Counted from the stretch's first letter, positions 46,895 to 57,885 are shown. The stretch: DNA of 64,000 nucleotides from Nostoc favosum CHAB5714 (GCF_020829495.1 NZ_JAIVFQ010000004.1:1-64000), one strand, 5' to 3'. Notes: generated by a model not told the origin, from the sequence alone. Translations and numbers: made by a program.

Positions 46895-47519
46895 TTAGCC
46901 TCGTTCCCAGTCTCTGACTGGGAATGCCCATCAAGAGGGCTGCCGCCTCCTAAATTTGGGAATTTAATAATTTTTTACAAAACCAGACTAACTTACTCTC
47001 AAGCAGCAATTAAATGGTTGTGACTATCGACTGAAAACTGGCAATTTATCTGCGATACCTTCTCTACGAGACGCTACGCGAACGGTGAGCTACGCTAACG
47101 CAAATTCCAGTAGTATTTCCAGCATAAGGCTGCATATACCTCTCTTTACCCTTGACTCTGTGCCCCAATGCCTTGAAAACACGTTGTCCGACCATCAGCT
47201 AATTCTATGAAAAGCATTAAAAAAAGCCGATTTCAGCTTTTTTTATTTTGTAACTCTTTTTATAAAAATAAGTAATAAAAACTTTTTATTTATGGTTTTT
47301 AGAGCTAATAAAGTCTTTAAACCTCATAAAACCCCAAATAAATATAATTGTGACTTAATTCATCACATAAGACCGTTTTCCAAATTAAGAGCCACTTTCT
47401 TTTCTAGGTAATTTGCCCAATAATGACATTCACAGACCTCACGCATCGCCATCTCAGGACAGGTGAAGGCAAATGTTTGAGCCACAAGTTTGACAAGTAG
47501 CTATAAGAGGCAAATAAAA
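46895..47519. other. Gap before chlL
   Basis: About 620 bases. It contains dispersed repeat sequence (TCTACGAGACGCTACGCGAACG split at about 47055-47100), a terminator near 47219, then an AT-rich stretch that must hold the chlL promoter. No gene was found. Confidence 0.5.
47218..47246 (+). terminator. Terminator-like hairpin
   Basis: AAAAAAGC paired with GCTTTTTTT around a short loop CGATTTCA. It has A and T runs on both sides, so it may act in either direction. It would insulate chlL from upstream transcription. Confidence 0.6.
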
Positions 47520-48386
47520 GTGAAACTAGCAGTCTACGGAAAAGGTGGTATCGGTAAATCCACAACTAGCTGTAACATATCAGTCGCCCTAGCTAAACGT
47601 GGCAAAAAAGTGCTGCAAATTGGCTGCGACCCCAAACATGACAGTACCTTTACCCTGACTGGGTTTTTGATTCCCACAATTATCGACACCCTCCAAGAAA
47701 AGGACTATCACTACGAAGATGTCTGGCCTGAAGATGTAATTTATAAAGGCTACGGCGGTGTGGATTGCGTAGAAGCTGGTGGGCCTCCTGCGGGTGCTGG
47801 GTGCGGTGGATACGTAGTCGGTGAAACCGTAAAATTACTTAAAGAACTGAACGCCTTTGATGAATACGATGTAATTCTCTTTGACGTTCTGGGTGACGTA
47901 GTTTGCGGTGGTTTTGCAGCACCACTCAACTATGCTGATTACTGCCTGATCGTTACAGATAACGGCTTTGATGCTTTATTTGCAGCAAATCGGATTGCGG
48001 CTTCAGTCCGTGAAAAAGCACGAACTCACCCACTGCGTCTAGCTGGGTTAATTGGCAACCGCACCTCCAAGCGCGACTTGATTGAAAAATATATAGAAGC
48101 AGTGCCAATGCCAGTTCTAGAAGTTTTACCTTTAATTGAAGATATCCGTGTTTCCCGTGTGAAAGGTAAGACTTTGTTTGAAATGGCAGAGCAAGATCCT
48201 TCCCTAGACTACGTTTGCGACTACTATCTCAACATCGCTGACCAAATTCTGGCGCGTCCAGAAGGTGTTGTACCTAACGACACACCAGATCGTGAGTTGT
48301 TCTCTTTGTTATCCGATTTTTATCTAAATCCGGGAAAACCCCAGGTTCCTAATTCAGAAGAGGAACTAGACTTGATGATTGTATAA
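47520..48386 (+). CDS. chlL: Light-independent protochlorophyllide reductase, ATP-binding L subunit
   Basis: A protein of 288 residues, the nitrogenase-Fe-protein-like component of dark protochlorophyllide reductase. It opens with [18 protein letters not shown] (P-loop) and has the cluster-binding cysteines in AGAGCGG and VVCGGFAAP, plus DPKHDSTF. ChlL passes electrons with ATP to the ChlN-ChlB catalytic unit. The start is GTG at 47520 with AGAGG about 9 bases upstream, giving the usual N-terminus; an upstream TTG at 47490 would add ten residues. It is followed by DUF5331 and chlN; chlB is not in the window. Confidence 0.97.
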   Translation: MKLAVYGKGGIGKSTTSCNISVALAKRGKKVLQIGCDPKHDSTFTLTGFLIPTIIDTLQEKDYHYEDVWPEDVIYKGYGGVDCVEAGGPPAGAGCGGYVVGETVKLLKELNAFDEYDVILFDVLGDVVCGGFAAPLNYADYCLIVTDNGFDALFAANRIAASVREKARTHPLRLAGLIGNRTSKRDLIEKYIEAVPMPVLEVLPLIEDIRVSRVKGKTLFEMAEQDPSLDYVCDYYLNIADQILARPEGVVPNDTPDRELFSLLSDFYLNPGKPQVPNSEEELDLMIV

Positions 48387-48418
48387 ATCACCAAGTTCTC
48401 AGGATGAGGGACAATAAC

Positions 48419-49204
48419 ATGGCATTCTTTGACAGCTTTACAGACTCATTAAAGCAAAAATGGTTGCAATTTTTCCAGAACAATCGGGACTGGATTACGC
48501 TCCACATGCAAGTGGAATCGGTGTACACACCTGATGGCGGGAAGCGACCACCTTCTTACCTCATCCTGGGAGTTGTTAACGCCCTAGAGCCAAAACTAGC
48601 GCAGTTAATGTTGCCCTTTGCCAAACTCAATCCTGATGCTGATACCCTGATTGAAGTGCTGGATTTGCATTTTGACCCAGATTTCGCTCTTGGTAATCGC
48701 TTCGTCAACCCAGAAGTAGAGAGATTCGTAGAAGAAGCAGCAGCTGTCATTGACGAAAAGCCTGAATATGAAACATTGACACATTCTCATACAAATAGCT
48801 TTGCGGCGGTGGCGGTAATTCAAGAAGTCACAATTGGGGATTCTGAGGAGCAAAGCCTAGAACTCAGTGATTTAGAGGAAACCGAAGATGCCTTTGGTGA
48901 TATTTCCTTATCCAACGGACACGACTCAAAAGAAGAGTCTCTCGAAACCTCTACTTTAGAAGCAGATGAGTTTGGGGAAATTGCCTTCGATACAACAGCT
49001 GTAATGGAAGTAAAGCTGGATGAAGACGAGGCGCTTGAAGATAGTTCACTAGATGAGAATGCGTTTAAAGACGTGTTGTCAGATGTCTGGGGTGATGAAA
49101 CAGCTTTGCAAAAGGCTGAAGAAAGTAACAATTTTTTAGGGGAAGAACTGCCAGCAGGCGTTTTTGATGAATCAGAAATTGCCCGTCTCTTCCCCAACGC
49201 TTAA
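48419..49204 (+). CDS. DUF5331 protein between chlL and chlN
   Basis: A protein of 261 residues from ATG 48419, which has GAGGG upstream. The first 110 residues form a compact domain (SLKQKWLQFFQNNRDWITLHM; the FDPDFALGNRFVNPEVERF segment), matching cyanobacterial DUF5331. The rest is a long, very acidic, probably disordered tail with few hydrophobic residues. It lies only 33 bases after chlL and is probably co-transcribed, so a role in protochlorophyllide reductase assembly, regulation or protection is plausible but unproven. Confidence 0.82.
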   Translation: MAFFDSFTDSLKQKWLQFFQNNRDWITLHMQVESVYTPDGGKRPPSYLILGVVNALEPKLAQLMLPFAKLNPDADTLIEVLDLHFDPDFALGNRFVNPEVERFVEEAAAVIDEKPEYETLTHSHTNSFAAVAVIQEVTIGDSEEQSLELSDLEETEDAFGDISLSNGHDSKEESLETSTLEADEFGEIAFDTTAVMEVKLDEDEALEDSSLDENAFKDVLSDVWGDETALQKAEESNNFLGEELPAGVFDESEIARLFPNA

Positions 49205-49207
49205 TTA

Positions 49208-50800
<1,593 letters not shown>

Positions 50801-50832
50801 ATTTTGGTTTGGATTTAGCAACAGCATATAAT

Positions 50833-50863
50833 AAAGGCGAACTTTTTGGGTTCGCCTTTTTTT
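50833..50863 (+). terminator. Intrinsic terminator of chlN
   Basis: AAAGGCGAAC/GTTCGCCTTTTTTT hairpin about 33 bases after the stop codon, followed by seven T residues. Confidence 0.92.
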
Positions 50864-50954
50864 GTCTCACAGAGGCGCAAAGGAAGAGCTACTAAAAATA
50901 GTTATAATCAGGTGGGTATGGCTGAATAGACAGGATAATTGAGCAGGTGATGTG

Positions 50955-51215
50955 ATGCCTGAAATTTGTCGTTTTTTAGGAATTATCATTACTATGTACT
51001 ATAACGACCATCCGCCCCCTCATTTCCATGTCCGCTACAATCAGCAAAAGGCAATTATTGATATAGAAACCTTATCAATTTTAGAAGGTCAACTCACTCC
51101 TAGAGTTCTTGGTTTAGTAATTGAATGGGCAGCTATGCACAAATCAGAACTTAGAGAAAACTGGCAACTGGCAAGACAAAATAATCCTTTAGAAACAATT
51201 CAACCATTAGAGTGA
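50955..51215 (+). CDS. DUF4160 protein (small gene pair, first member)
   Basis: A protein of 86 residues of the DUF4160 family: the signature MYYNDHPPPHFHVRYNQ is clear, followed by an amphipathic tail. The ATG at 50955 is preceded by an in-frame GTG. It stands 3 bases before DUF2442, the usual arrangement; the pair has been proposed as a toxin-antitoxin type module, which remains unproven as far as I know. Confidence 0.85.
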   Translation: MPEICRFLGIIITMYYNDHPPPHFHVRYNQQKAIIDIETLSILEGQLTPRVLGLVIEWAAMHKSELRENWQLARQNNPLETIQPLE

Positions 51216-51218
51216 ATT

Positions 51219-51512
51219 ATGCTTAAAGACATTATAGAAGTTATTCCTCACGATAACTATCAACTCTATTTGAAGTTTGAAGACGGAAAAGAAGGTATTG
51301 TTGATGTTAACCAGTTAATCGAATTTACAGGAATTTTTGAACCTTTAAAAGATTTAAACTATTTTAAAACTGTTAAAATTAACGCTGAATGGGGAACAAT
51401 TCACTGGGATAATGGCGCAGATTTAGACCCAGATGTTCTTTATTCTGTGGTTACTAACCAATCTATTCCCAGCTATAGAAATCTGGAAGAATATGAAAAA
51501 AGTTGGAGTTAA
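51219..51512 (+). CDS. DUF2442 protein (small gene pair, second member)
   Basis: A protein of 97 residues of the DUF2442 family, with YQLYLKFEDGKEGIVDV and WGTIHWDNGADLDPDVLY as landmarks. It follows DUF4160 closely. Its end (EEYEKSWS) is encoded by DNA that also contains the start of the next small frame, so the two overlap by 20 bases. Confidence 0.85.
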   Translation: MLKDIIEVIPHDNYQLYLKFEDGKEGIVDVNQLIEFTGIFEPLKDLNYFKTVKINAEWGTIHWDNGADLDPDVLYSVVTNQSIPSYRNLEEYEKSWS

Positions 51513-51672
51513 AACAGAAGTAACTCAAGAAGTCGGTGATTTATTAAAGCCTAGTAATTTTTTTTTAGTAACTAAATTAGATGATGTAGCAGGTTGCTTA
51601 AAATATTTAGGAAAAGCTAAAACTCTTGAGGATATGGAGAATGCGATTCGCCAAGGTGTAGAGGAATCGTAG
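51493..51672 (+). CDS. Small ORF overlapping DUF2442
   Basis: A frame of 59 codons from ATG 51493, overlapping the end of DUF2442 in another frame. The product MKKVGVKTEVTQEVGDLL and DVAGCLKYLGKAKTLEDMENA looks like a small acidic antitoxin-type protein. No family is certain. It may be a third member of the module or the tail of a rearranged gene. Confidence 0.5.
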   Translation: MKKVGVKTEVTQEVGDLLKPSNFFLVTKLDDVAGCLKYLGKAKTLEDMENAIRQGVEES

Positions 51673-51767
51673 CGTTTTTAAACGCAAAGGGACGCGGAGT
51701 AAGTGCAGAGGGGCGCAGAGTCTTGCTAAATTTAATTGGCTACGAATCAATGAGGTGCTGTACTTAG
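51670..51767. mobile_element. MITE family E, partial copy
   Basis: Right end GGCTACGAATCAATGAGGTG then CTGTACTTAG at 51767; read in reverse it begins CTAAGTACAGC like the nested element at 38525. The left end is not recognisable, and the segment may include the stop codon of the preceding small frame. Confidence 0.5.
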
Positions 51768-52084
51768 TTCACATTGAAGTTTGTAATTCTAAGCTGTAAC
51801 CGTTTCCATAATTTTCTCTCATTTGCTAAAATTTCAACAGCGTGATGTCTGCTAGCTAGTCACTTCGATTCTGCACAGCAAATACCTGCGCTTTACTCAG
51901 TATTCCCAATTTGAGTTTTATTCTGTCTAATAGCGATCACTCTTTTTTAACGAACCGCGATCGCGCAGTGTCTCGCAGAGAAGACGCCAAGTACGCCAAG
52001 AAAGAAAACCGAGCGATCGCCCAAATTTCATCTAAGTCAGATACAGTTACAATATGGTGGTAAAGATGGGAGTAAATAGGAATT
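51768..52084. other. Gap before the YefM/YoeB-type pair
   Basis: About 300 bases with HIP1-like sites (GCGATCGC) and no recognisable gene. Confidence 0.4.
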
Positions 52085-52336
52085 ATGCTTAGTGGGATTA
52101 AACAAAAAGCTATTGTCGGAAAAGATGGCAAGATTGAACTGTCTGCAACGGAATTACCAGAAGGAACTCTTGTAGAAGTCATCGTGCTAGTTGAAATACC
52201 AACTGAAGAAGATGAAACTACCTATCTTCTGAAATCAAAAACTAACAAGAAACATCTACTCACAGCTTTGGAGAATGTAGAAAAAAGAAACCTGATTTAT
52301 GTTGATTTAGATGAATATGAAAAAAGTTGCCTTTGA
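52085..52336 (+). CDS. Antitoxin of a YoeB-type module
   Basis: A protein of 83 residues. The N-terminal part (KQKAIVGKDGKIELSATELP) is an AbrB-like or cyanobacterial antitoxin strand-rich domain; the C-terminal part (TYLLKSKTNKKHLLTALENV) is of the YefM type that wraps the YoeB toxin. The end (LDEYEKSCL) overlaps the start of the toxin gene. It is probably an autorepressor, as in other modules. Confidence 0.75.
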   Translation: MLSGIKQKAIVGKDGKIELSATELPEGTLVEVIVLVEIPTEEDETTYLLKSKTNKKHLLTALENVEKRNLIYVDLDEYEKSCL

Positions 52337-52580
52337 ACCAGAAGCTTTTGAACAATTAGGTCAGTGGGCGACAGAAGACAAAAAAATATTCAAAAAAATC
52401 TTGGAACTGATTAGAGATATACAAAGAGATCCTTTTGCAGGAATAGGGAAGCCAGAACCATTAAAATATGAATTACAAGGTTACTGGTCAAGGCGGATCA
52501 CAGATGAACATAGATTAGTTTACAAAGTGCAAGAAGATTTATTGATTATTTTGACTTGTAAATATCATTATGAGCAATAA
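52317..52580 (+). CDS. Txe/YoeB family toxin
   Basis: A protein of 87 residues from ATG 52317 (two residues longer if the ATG at 52311 is used). The YoeB signature is complete: RDPFAGIGKPEPLKYELQGY, WSRRITDEHRLVYKV and the C-terminal CKYHYEQ with the catalytic His. These toxins cut mRNA at the ribosome. This is the only apparently intact toxin of the three modules seen with a recognisable toxin family. Confidence 0.9.
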   Translation: MKKVAFEPEAFEQLGQWATEDKKIFKKILELIRDIQRDPFAGIGKPEPLKYELQGYWSRRITDEHRLVYKVQEDLLIILTCKYHYEQ

Positions 52581-52724
52581 AGTTTATTGAGGCGGGGATA
52601 TTGTTTTAATTCAGATGAACGCTCTTTTTAACCAGAAGATGCAAAGCGATCGTAGATACAATCATAAGTTAAAGGCAAGCTGATGAACAAATTATTTTTA
52701 CGTGGCGTGGAGACAGCTAATTAG

Positions 52725-53609
52725 TTAACTACAGATACTCCTGACAACTTGCAGAAATTCCCTTAGTACAGGTGTCATATCCTCTTGTTGCCATACGACA
52801 GCCGTTTCTACTAATGGTGTTTTCTCCTCGAAAGCGCGATAAACTACACCAGACCTCTGAAGATTTTGCAATGAAGATGGTGCGATCGCAATCCCCATTC
52901 CTGCTGAAACCAATCCGATAATTGTCTGCATCTGAATCGCTTCTTGAGTCACTTTCGGGCTGAAATTTCCTTGCTGACAAAGACTTACGATTTGGTCGTA
53001 AAGTCCGGGGCCCAAATGGCGAGGGAACATGATAAAGTTTTCGTTTACTAGCGATCGCACTGAAATCTTTTCTTGTTCAGCTAAGGGATGAGTTTCTAAC
53101 ATAGCCACAATTAAAGCTTCTCGCTGAATGCACTCTTGATTGAGTGTGTTGTCTTCTAACGGTGGATGGGCAAAGCCTACATGGATGCGACGTTCTTGTA
53201 GCGCTTGCTCTTGTTGAGTTGTGGTTAATTCCTGCAAAATCAACTCTACTTCTGGAAACTGTTCTCGAAACCGTCGCAAAATTAAAGGAAGCAAATCGTA
53301 AGTTACCAAACTGGTAAACCCAATTTGTAGTTGTCCTTTCTCACCTCTTCCCGTCCGTTGGGTTAGTTCAATTGCCTTGGACAGTTGAGCTAAAAGTTGA
53401 TAAGCTTCTTGCAAAAATACTTGTCCAGCTTCCGTTAACTGCACCTGTCGCTTGGTTTTACGGTGAAACAGTTCTACCCCCAATTGCGCCTCTAGTTGCT
53501 GAATTTGCTGGCTTAAGGGCGGTTGAGCAATGTGCAATCGCTCGGCGGCTCTACTGAAGTGCAGTTCTTCAGCGACAGCAATAAAGTAGCGCAGGTGTCG
53601 CAGTTCCAT
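52725..53609 (-). CDS. LysR-family transcriptional regulator
   Basis: A regulator of 294 residues. The winged helix is at 1-60 (ELRHLRYFIAVAEELHFSRA, then AERLHIAQPPLSQQIQQLE), followed by a two-lobed effector domain with LQIGFTSLVTYDLLPLILRR and SAGMGIAIAP. It resembles the BenM/CatM/AlsR branch, for which aromatic or small acids are ligands; the true ligand is unknown. The gene is nearly divergent from the methyltransferase, with about 100 bases between starts, so it may regulate it. Confidence 0.92.
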   Translation of the reverse strand: MELRHLRYFIAVAEELHFSRAAERLHIAQPPLSQQIQQLEAQLGVELFHRKTKRQVQLTEAGQVFLQEAYQLLAQLSKAIELTQRTGRGEKGQLQIGFTSLVTYDLLPLILRRFREQFPEVELILQELTTTQQEQALQERRIHVGFAHPPLEDNTLNQECIQREALIVAMLETHPLAEQEKISVRSLVNENFIMFPRHLGPGLYDQIVSLCQQGNFSPKVTQEAIQMQTIIGLVSAGMGIAIAPSSLQNLQRSGVVYRAFEEKTPLVETAVVWQQEDMTPVLREFLQVVRSICS

Positions 53610-53712
53610 TTTTTTGATATTTTATAAGTTTCAATTTTATTTAAATATATATTGGACATCTGAAAAGTACCTGCTTATGATACTCATACAAATATCGCAG
53701 GGAATCAGAGCA

Positions 53713-54534
53713 ATGCAGGAAAAGTATACTCCAGGCTATTCAAGTAATGCGACGAATTTCATGGCAAAACGCAGCTTAGATACTCATGGTGCGTTTTTCA
53801 AGCCTTATTTACGTCCAGGGATGAAATTGTTAGATTGTGGTTGCGGGCCTGGGACGATCACTTTGGGTTTAGCAAAAGCAATTTTCCCTGGTATGCTTAC
53901 GGGTATCGATCGCGAAGCTTCTCAAATCCAGATAGCTGCTGAGGCTGCTTTTACCCAAGGTGTTAGTAATGCTAATTTTCTGGAGGCGAATATTTATGCT
54001 TTACCCTTCCCAGATAACTCATTTGATGCAATCTTCTCTCATGCACTATTTGAACATCTTAAAGAACCAGTGCAGGCGTTACGGGAATTGTGGCGAGTTT
54101 TGAAACCGGGGGGAATTGTTGGGCTTCGTAGTCCTGACTGGGGCGGGTTTTTGATTGCACCGTCTACACCAGAACTGGAAAAAGCATTTTCTTATTACAA
54201 GTGGCTCCAGCAACGGAATTCTGGTAATCCTGACGTAGGTAGAGAGTTACGCGCTCTGGTACGCCAAAGTGGGTTTACTAATATCAAAGCTTCGGCTTCT
54301 TATCAATGTTATGAGCCGCTGAGTGAAGCTACAGAATATTTGGCGCTGCGAATTGAGGCTTCTGCAAAGGTGGATGGAGCTGTAGAGAAAGGTTGGACTG
54401 GGACTGATGAGCGATGCCTGCGGCGGGCTACGCCTACGCTTATAGCAATGAGTAATGGTTTGCGGGAATGGAGTCAGCACCCAGATGGATTTTTTGCTCA
54501 AGCTTGGTGTGAAGTTGTGGGACAAAAGGGTTAG
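53713..54534 (+). CDS. SAM-dependent methyltransferase
   Basis: A protein of 273 residues from the ATG at 53713 (MQEKYTPGYSS); longer in-frame starts exist at 53614 but are less likely. The class I fold motifs are clear: motif I LLDCGCGPGTITLGLA, an acidic end of strand two GIDREASQ, and SFDAIFSHALFEHLKEP then LKPGGIVG. The methyl acceptor is unknown. Residues about 234-243 (RCLRRATPTL) are encoded by a copy of the GC-rich dispersed repeat GATGCCTGCGGCGGGCTACG, inserted in frame; it lies between helices near the C-terminus and may be tolerated. Confidence 0.88.
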   Translation: MQEKYTPGYSSNATNFMAKRSLDTHGAFFKPYLRPGMKLLDCGCGPGTITLGLAKAIFPGMLTGIDREASQIQIAAEAAFTQGVSNANFLEANIYALPFPDNSFDAIFSHALFEHLKEPVQALRELWRVLKPGGIVGLRSPDWGGFLIAPSTPELEKAFSYYKWLQQRNSGNPDVGRELRALVRQSGFTNIKASASYQCYEPLSEATEYLALRIEASAKVDGAVEKGWTGTDERCLRRATPTLIAMSNGLREWSQHPDGFFAQAWCEVVGQKG

Positions 54535-54584
54535 GAGTGAAACGCAGAGGGGCGCAAAGTTAAGCGCAAAGTAGCGCAGAGGTT

Positions 54585-55328
54585 TTAGAGAATTTGTGAC
54601 AAAAACTTGCGTGTTCTTTCTTCTTTGGGGTTGCTGAAAAAGTTGTCAGGGGTGGCTGACTCGATGAGAGTACCGCTATCCATGAGAATAACTCGGTCGG
54701 CAACTTCGCGGGCGAATCCAACTTCGTGGGTGACGACTACCATTGTCATCCCATCACGGGCAAGACCTCGCATTACATCTAAAACTTCTCGTACCATTTC
54801 TGGATCTAAGGCTGAGGTGGGTTCGTCAAACAGCATAATTTTGGGTTGCATGGCTAAAGCACGAGCGATCGCTACTCGTTGCTGTTGTCCACCAGATAAC
54901 TGTCCTGGATATTTTTGCGCCTGTTCTAAAATTCCCACTCTTTCTAATAGTTGCATTGCCAATTCTTCAGCTTTTGCCTTTTGCGATCGCCGTACCCAAA
55001 TTGGTGCTAAAGAGATATTTTGCAATACTGTAAGATGAGGAAATAAATTAAATTGCTGAAATACCATTCCCACTTCTCGGCGAATCGTTTCAATATTTCG
55101 CAAGTCATGGCTAAGGGTAATGCCGTCAATTTCAATTTTTCCCTTTTGGTATTCTTCTAGAGCGTTAAATGTGCGGATAAAGGTAGATTTACCTGAACCA
55201 GACGGCCCCATCAATACTACTACTTCTCCACGATTGACTGTCAAGCTCACACCCTGAAGAGCATGGAACTTTCCATACCACTTGTGAACATCTTCAGCAA
55301 TAATTATCGGTGCTTGTTTTCTTGTCAC
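54585..55328 (-). CDS. bgtA: Amino acid ABC transporter ATP-binding protein (BgtA-type)
   Basis: A protein of 247 residues, complete ABC ATPase: Walker [10 protein letters not shown] (41-49), Q-loop [10 protein letters not shown], signature LSGGQQQR, Walker [13 protein letters not shown] and the switch His in VVTHE. It belongs to the GlnQ/AapP group of polar amino acid transporters. With natF, natG and natH upstream on the same strand it makes a full system, like the Anabaena NatFGH-BgtA transporter for acidic and neutral polar amino acids (symbols from memory). In this genome an opposite-strand gene separates it from natH, so it needs its own promoter. Confidence 0.9.
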   Translation of the reverse strand: MTRKQAPIIIAEDVHKWYGKFHALQGVSLTVNRGEVVVLMGPSGSGKSTFIRTFNALEEYQKGKIEIDGITLSHDLRNIETIRREVGMVFQQFNLFPHLTVLQNISLAPIWVRRSQKAKAEELAMQLLERVGILEQAQKYPGQLSGGQQQRVAIARALAMQPKIMLFDEPTSALDPEMVREVLDVMRGLARDGMTMVVVTHEVGFAREVADRVILMDSGTLIESATPDNFFSNPKEERTRKFLSQIL

Positions 55329-55614
55329 GGATTTGCAACTCCGAATTTTTTAGTAAATTAGCGATACCTATCGATAAGCTGATGGAATGACTATCAAGTA
55401 ATTGCTGATTTTCGATAGCGATAAGAAATTTTTACCATAGCGATCGCTTATCAATAATAACCTTAATTAATCAGATTTTACAGCGCGATCGTCTATCTAA
55501 GATTTTGCCAGGGAATAATACCACCACATCACAAAACCAGTCATAAATAAAATTTGTGGTATAAGCCCTCTGAAGATATATTATGAGTTCAAATAAATTT
55601 TTCGCAACCCCTAC

Positions 55615-56478
55615 ATGCGCCGAGACTCAATTTTCTACAAACTATTTCAACAATCCCCAAGCCTATTATTTGAATTGTTGACAAATCCCCCAGCCAATGC
55701 TGATAATTATCGTTTTGATTCCGTAGCTGTCAAGGAACCAAAATTTGAAATTGATGGTGTGTTTCTTCCACCTGATACTGCTGATGCCGGGGTTGTATAT
55801 TTCAGCGAAGTTCAATTTCAGAGAGATGAAATGCTCTACGAAAGGCTATTTGCCGAGTCGTTATTGTATTTCTATCGCAACCGTATGAGATACAGTGATT
55901 GGCAAGCGGTGGTAATCTACCCATCCCGCAGTACCGAACAAAGTAATAGCTATCCCTACCGCGCATTCCTTAATAGCGAACAATTATATCGCGTTTACTT
56001 GGACGAGTTAGGAGATATTCGTGAATTACCTTTGGGTTTAGCACTCATGGTACTGACTACGATAGAAGAAGACCAAGCACCAGAAGAAGCTAGGTATTTG
56101 TTGAGCAGAACATATCAAGAAGTACCCGAAGTATCAAGTCGCGCCATAATAGAATTGGTAACGACCATAATGGTGTACAAATTTGAGCAATTAAGCAGAG
56201 CCGAGGTGGAAATCATGTTAGGGATAACTTTAGAGCAAACGAGAGTTTATCGAGAAATTAAGGAAGAAGGACGACAAGAAGGACGACAGGAAGGAGAACA
56301 AGAAGCAACTGTTAAATTGATTGTTCGACTCTTAACTAAGCGTCTTGGGCAAGAACTGTCTGAAGAAATGCAAGCAACGATTTCTCATTTACCCTTAACA
56401 GTCCTTGAGAATCTAAGTGTTGCTCTGTTGGATTTTACTAGCTTGGCGGATTTACAAGCTTGGTTAGATGCACAATAA
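55615..56478 (+). CDS. Rpn family recombination-promoting nuclease (DUF2887/DUF4351)
   Basis: A protein of 287 residues. The N-terminal part is the Rpn/DUF2887 PD-(D/E)XK-like nuclease: FYKLFQQSPSLLFELL, then KEPKFEIDGVFLPP and YFSEVQFQRDEMLYERLFAE carrying the expected acidic and Gln residues. The C-terminal part is a DUF4351 helical hairpin (VRLLTKRLGQELSEEMQATI). Between them is a repetitive charged EEGRQEGRQEGEQEA hinge. These genes are mobile-associated and numerous in Nostoc. This one is on the opposite strand inside the transporter gene cluster, so it looks like an insertion. Confidence 0.88.
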   Translation: MRRDSIFYKLFQQSPSLLFELLTNPPANADNYRFDSVAVKEPKFEIDGVFLPPDTADAGVVYFSEVQFQRDEMLYERLFAESLLYFYRNRMRYSDWQAVVIYPSRSTEQSNSYPYRAFLNSEQLYRVYLDELGDIRELPLGLALMVLTTIEEDQAPEEARYLLSRTYQEVPEVSSRAIIELVTTIMVYKFEQLSRAEVEIMLGITLEQTRVYREIKEEGRQEGRQEGEQEATVKLIVRLLTKRLGQELSEEMQATISHLPLTVLENLSVALLDFTSLADLQAWLDAQ

Positions 56479-56598
56479 ATTACACAACTGACCAAACAAG
56501 GCAAAAGTTAAAAGATTAAAAGGAGTCATAATACTAGAATCATTCTAAAGTATGGCTCCTGAGTTCTTCTTAGGTAATTTATTTTTTAAATCTCCCAA

Positions 56599-57750
56599 CT
56601 ACTGATTTAACTGTCTCTCTAACCGTCGAGAAGCTAACGACATTGAGTAACAAAATACCCAGTAAATAAACCCAATAAATAGATAAACTTCTGCATAGCG
56701 TCCGAGAAACTGTGGTTGGGCTAATATGGAACGCGCAATACCTGTGAGTTCCACCAATCCCACTAAAGATAATAGTGAAGTATCTTTAAATAAGCCGATA
56801 AACTGTCCAACGATCGCAGGAATAACGTTACGCAATGCTTGAGGTAAGACGATTAACAAAACCACCAAGGCTGTATTTAATCCTAGCGCTTTCGCTGCTT
56901 CAATTTGCCCGCGAGAAACTGATTGGAGTCCACCGCGCACGTTTTCTGCCATGTATGCAGCACTAAATAAAACTAATCCAGCAATTGCTCGCAATACCCG
57001 ATCTAGACGCACATCTGCTGATAAAAATAAGGGAAGCATTACCTGAGCGAGGAACAAAATCCCAATCAGTGGTACTCCCCTGACAATTTCAATGTACAGG
57101 ATGGAAAACCAACGTACTACGGGCAATTTGCTTGTACGCCCTAAAGCAAGTAAAACTCCAATGGGAAAGGAAAGCACAATACTGACTGCTGCCATTAGTA
57201 GGGTAAGTAGCAAACCGTTCCATAAATTTGTAGATACAGGCTGCAATCCAAATCCACCGCCAATTAGCCAGAGAATAACGGGGAAAGACAGTAACCATAG
57301 TAGGGAGAGCCAAGGAGTTAGTACTTTAGTAAAGTTTCCTCCAAGCCAAAAACCTACAAATAGTAAAACTGCAATTAACAGTAACCAAAGGCGGTATGTA
57401 AAATCTAGTGGTAAAACAACTAACAAAACGCCGATGATGAAAGCAAACAAAGCAATTCCACGCTTTATTAACTGTTGCTTACCAAAGAATACACCCGCAG
57501 TTATAGCGCCTAAAGTCGAAGCGATCGCCAGCACAATCCAAGTTCGCCAATATAGCGTTTGCGGAAATCTACCAACTAAAAATAAACGTAAATTGACCTG
57601 AATTACCGCCCATTGTGCTTGAGTAGTTGCCCAAGTTATAACTCCTCGCAGTATCCAAAACAGTAACACTAAACAGACAACAGTTAACAAGCTGTTGTAC
57701 CAAGTACTGAACAGGTTTTTACGTAGCCAAGTTAATTTTTCATTGGTCAT
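56599..57750 (-). CDS. natH: Amino acid ABC transporter permease (NatH/AapM-type)
   Basis: A permease of 383 residues with about eight membrane segments. The conserved EAA-type loop is EAAKALGLNTALVVLLIVLP near residue 300, and the domain matches the HisM/AapM group. Its partner NatG carries the same loop. The start codon ATG ACC is the last unit of a GTCATTGGTCATT repeat, read on the minus strand, and no ribosome site precedes it. The natural order natG-natH is interrupted by a minisatellite and a MITE. Confidence 0.9.
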   Translation of the reverse strand: MTNEKLTWLRKNLFSTWYNSLLTVVCLVLLFWILRGVITWATTQAQWAVIQVNLRLFLVGRFPQTLYWRTWIVLAIASTLGAITAGVFFGKQQLIKRGIALFAFIIGVLLVVLPLDFTYRLWLLLIAVLLFVGFWLGGNFTKVLTPWLSLLWLLSFPVILWLIGGGFGLQPVSTNLWNGLLLTLLMAAVSIVLSFPIGVLLALGRTSKLPVVRWFSILYIEIVRGVPLIGILFLAQVMLPLFLSADVRLDRVLRAIAGLVLFSAAYMAENVRGGLQSVSRGQIEAAKALGLNTALVVLLIVLPQALRNVIPAIVGQFIGLFKDTSLLSLVGLVELTGIARSILAQPQFLGRYAEVYLFIGFIYWVFCYSMSLASRRLERQLNQ

Positions 57751-57868
57751 TTGTCATTAGTCATTGGTCATTAGTCATTGGTCATTGGTCATTTGTCATT
57801 AGTCATTTGTCATTTGTCATTGGTCATTAGTCATTGGTCATTAGTCATTGGTCATTTGTTATTGGTCA
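57748..57868. repeat. STRR: GTCATTAGTCATTTG repeat
   Basis: About sixteen units of TGGTCAT/TAGTCAT/TTGTCAT. The unit nearest to natH supplies its start codon on the minus strand. Confidence 0.88.
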
Positions 57869-57885
57869 AAACTCATATTTCAACT

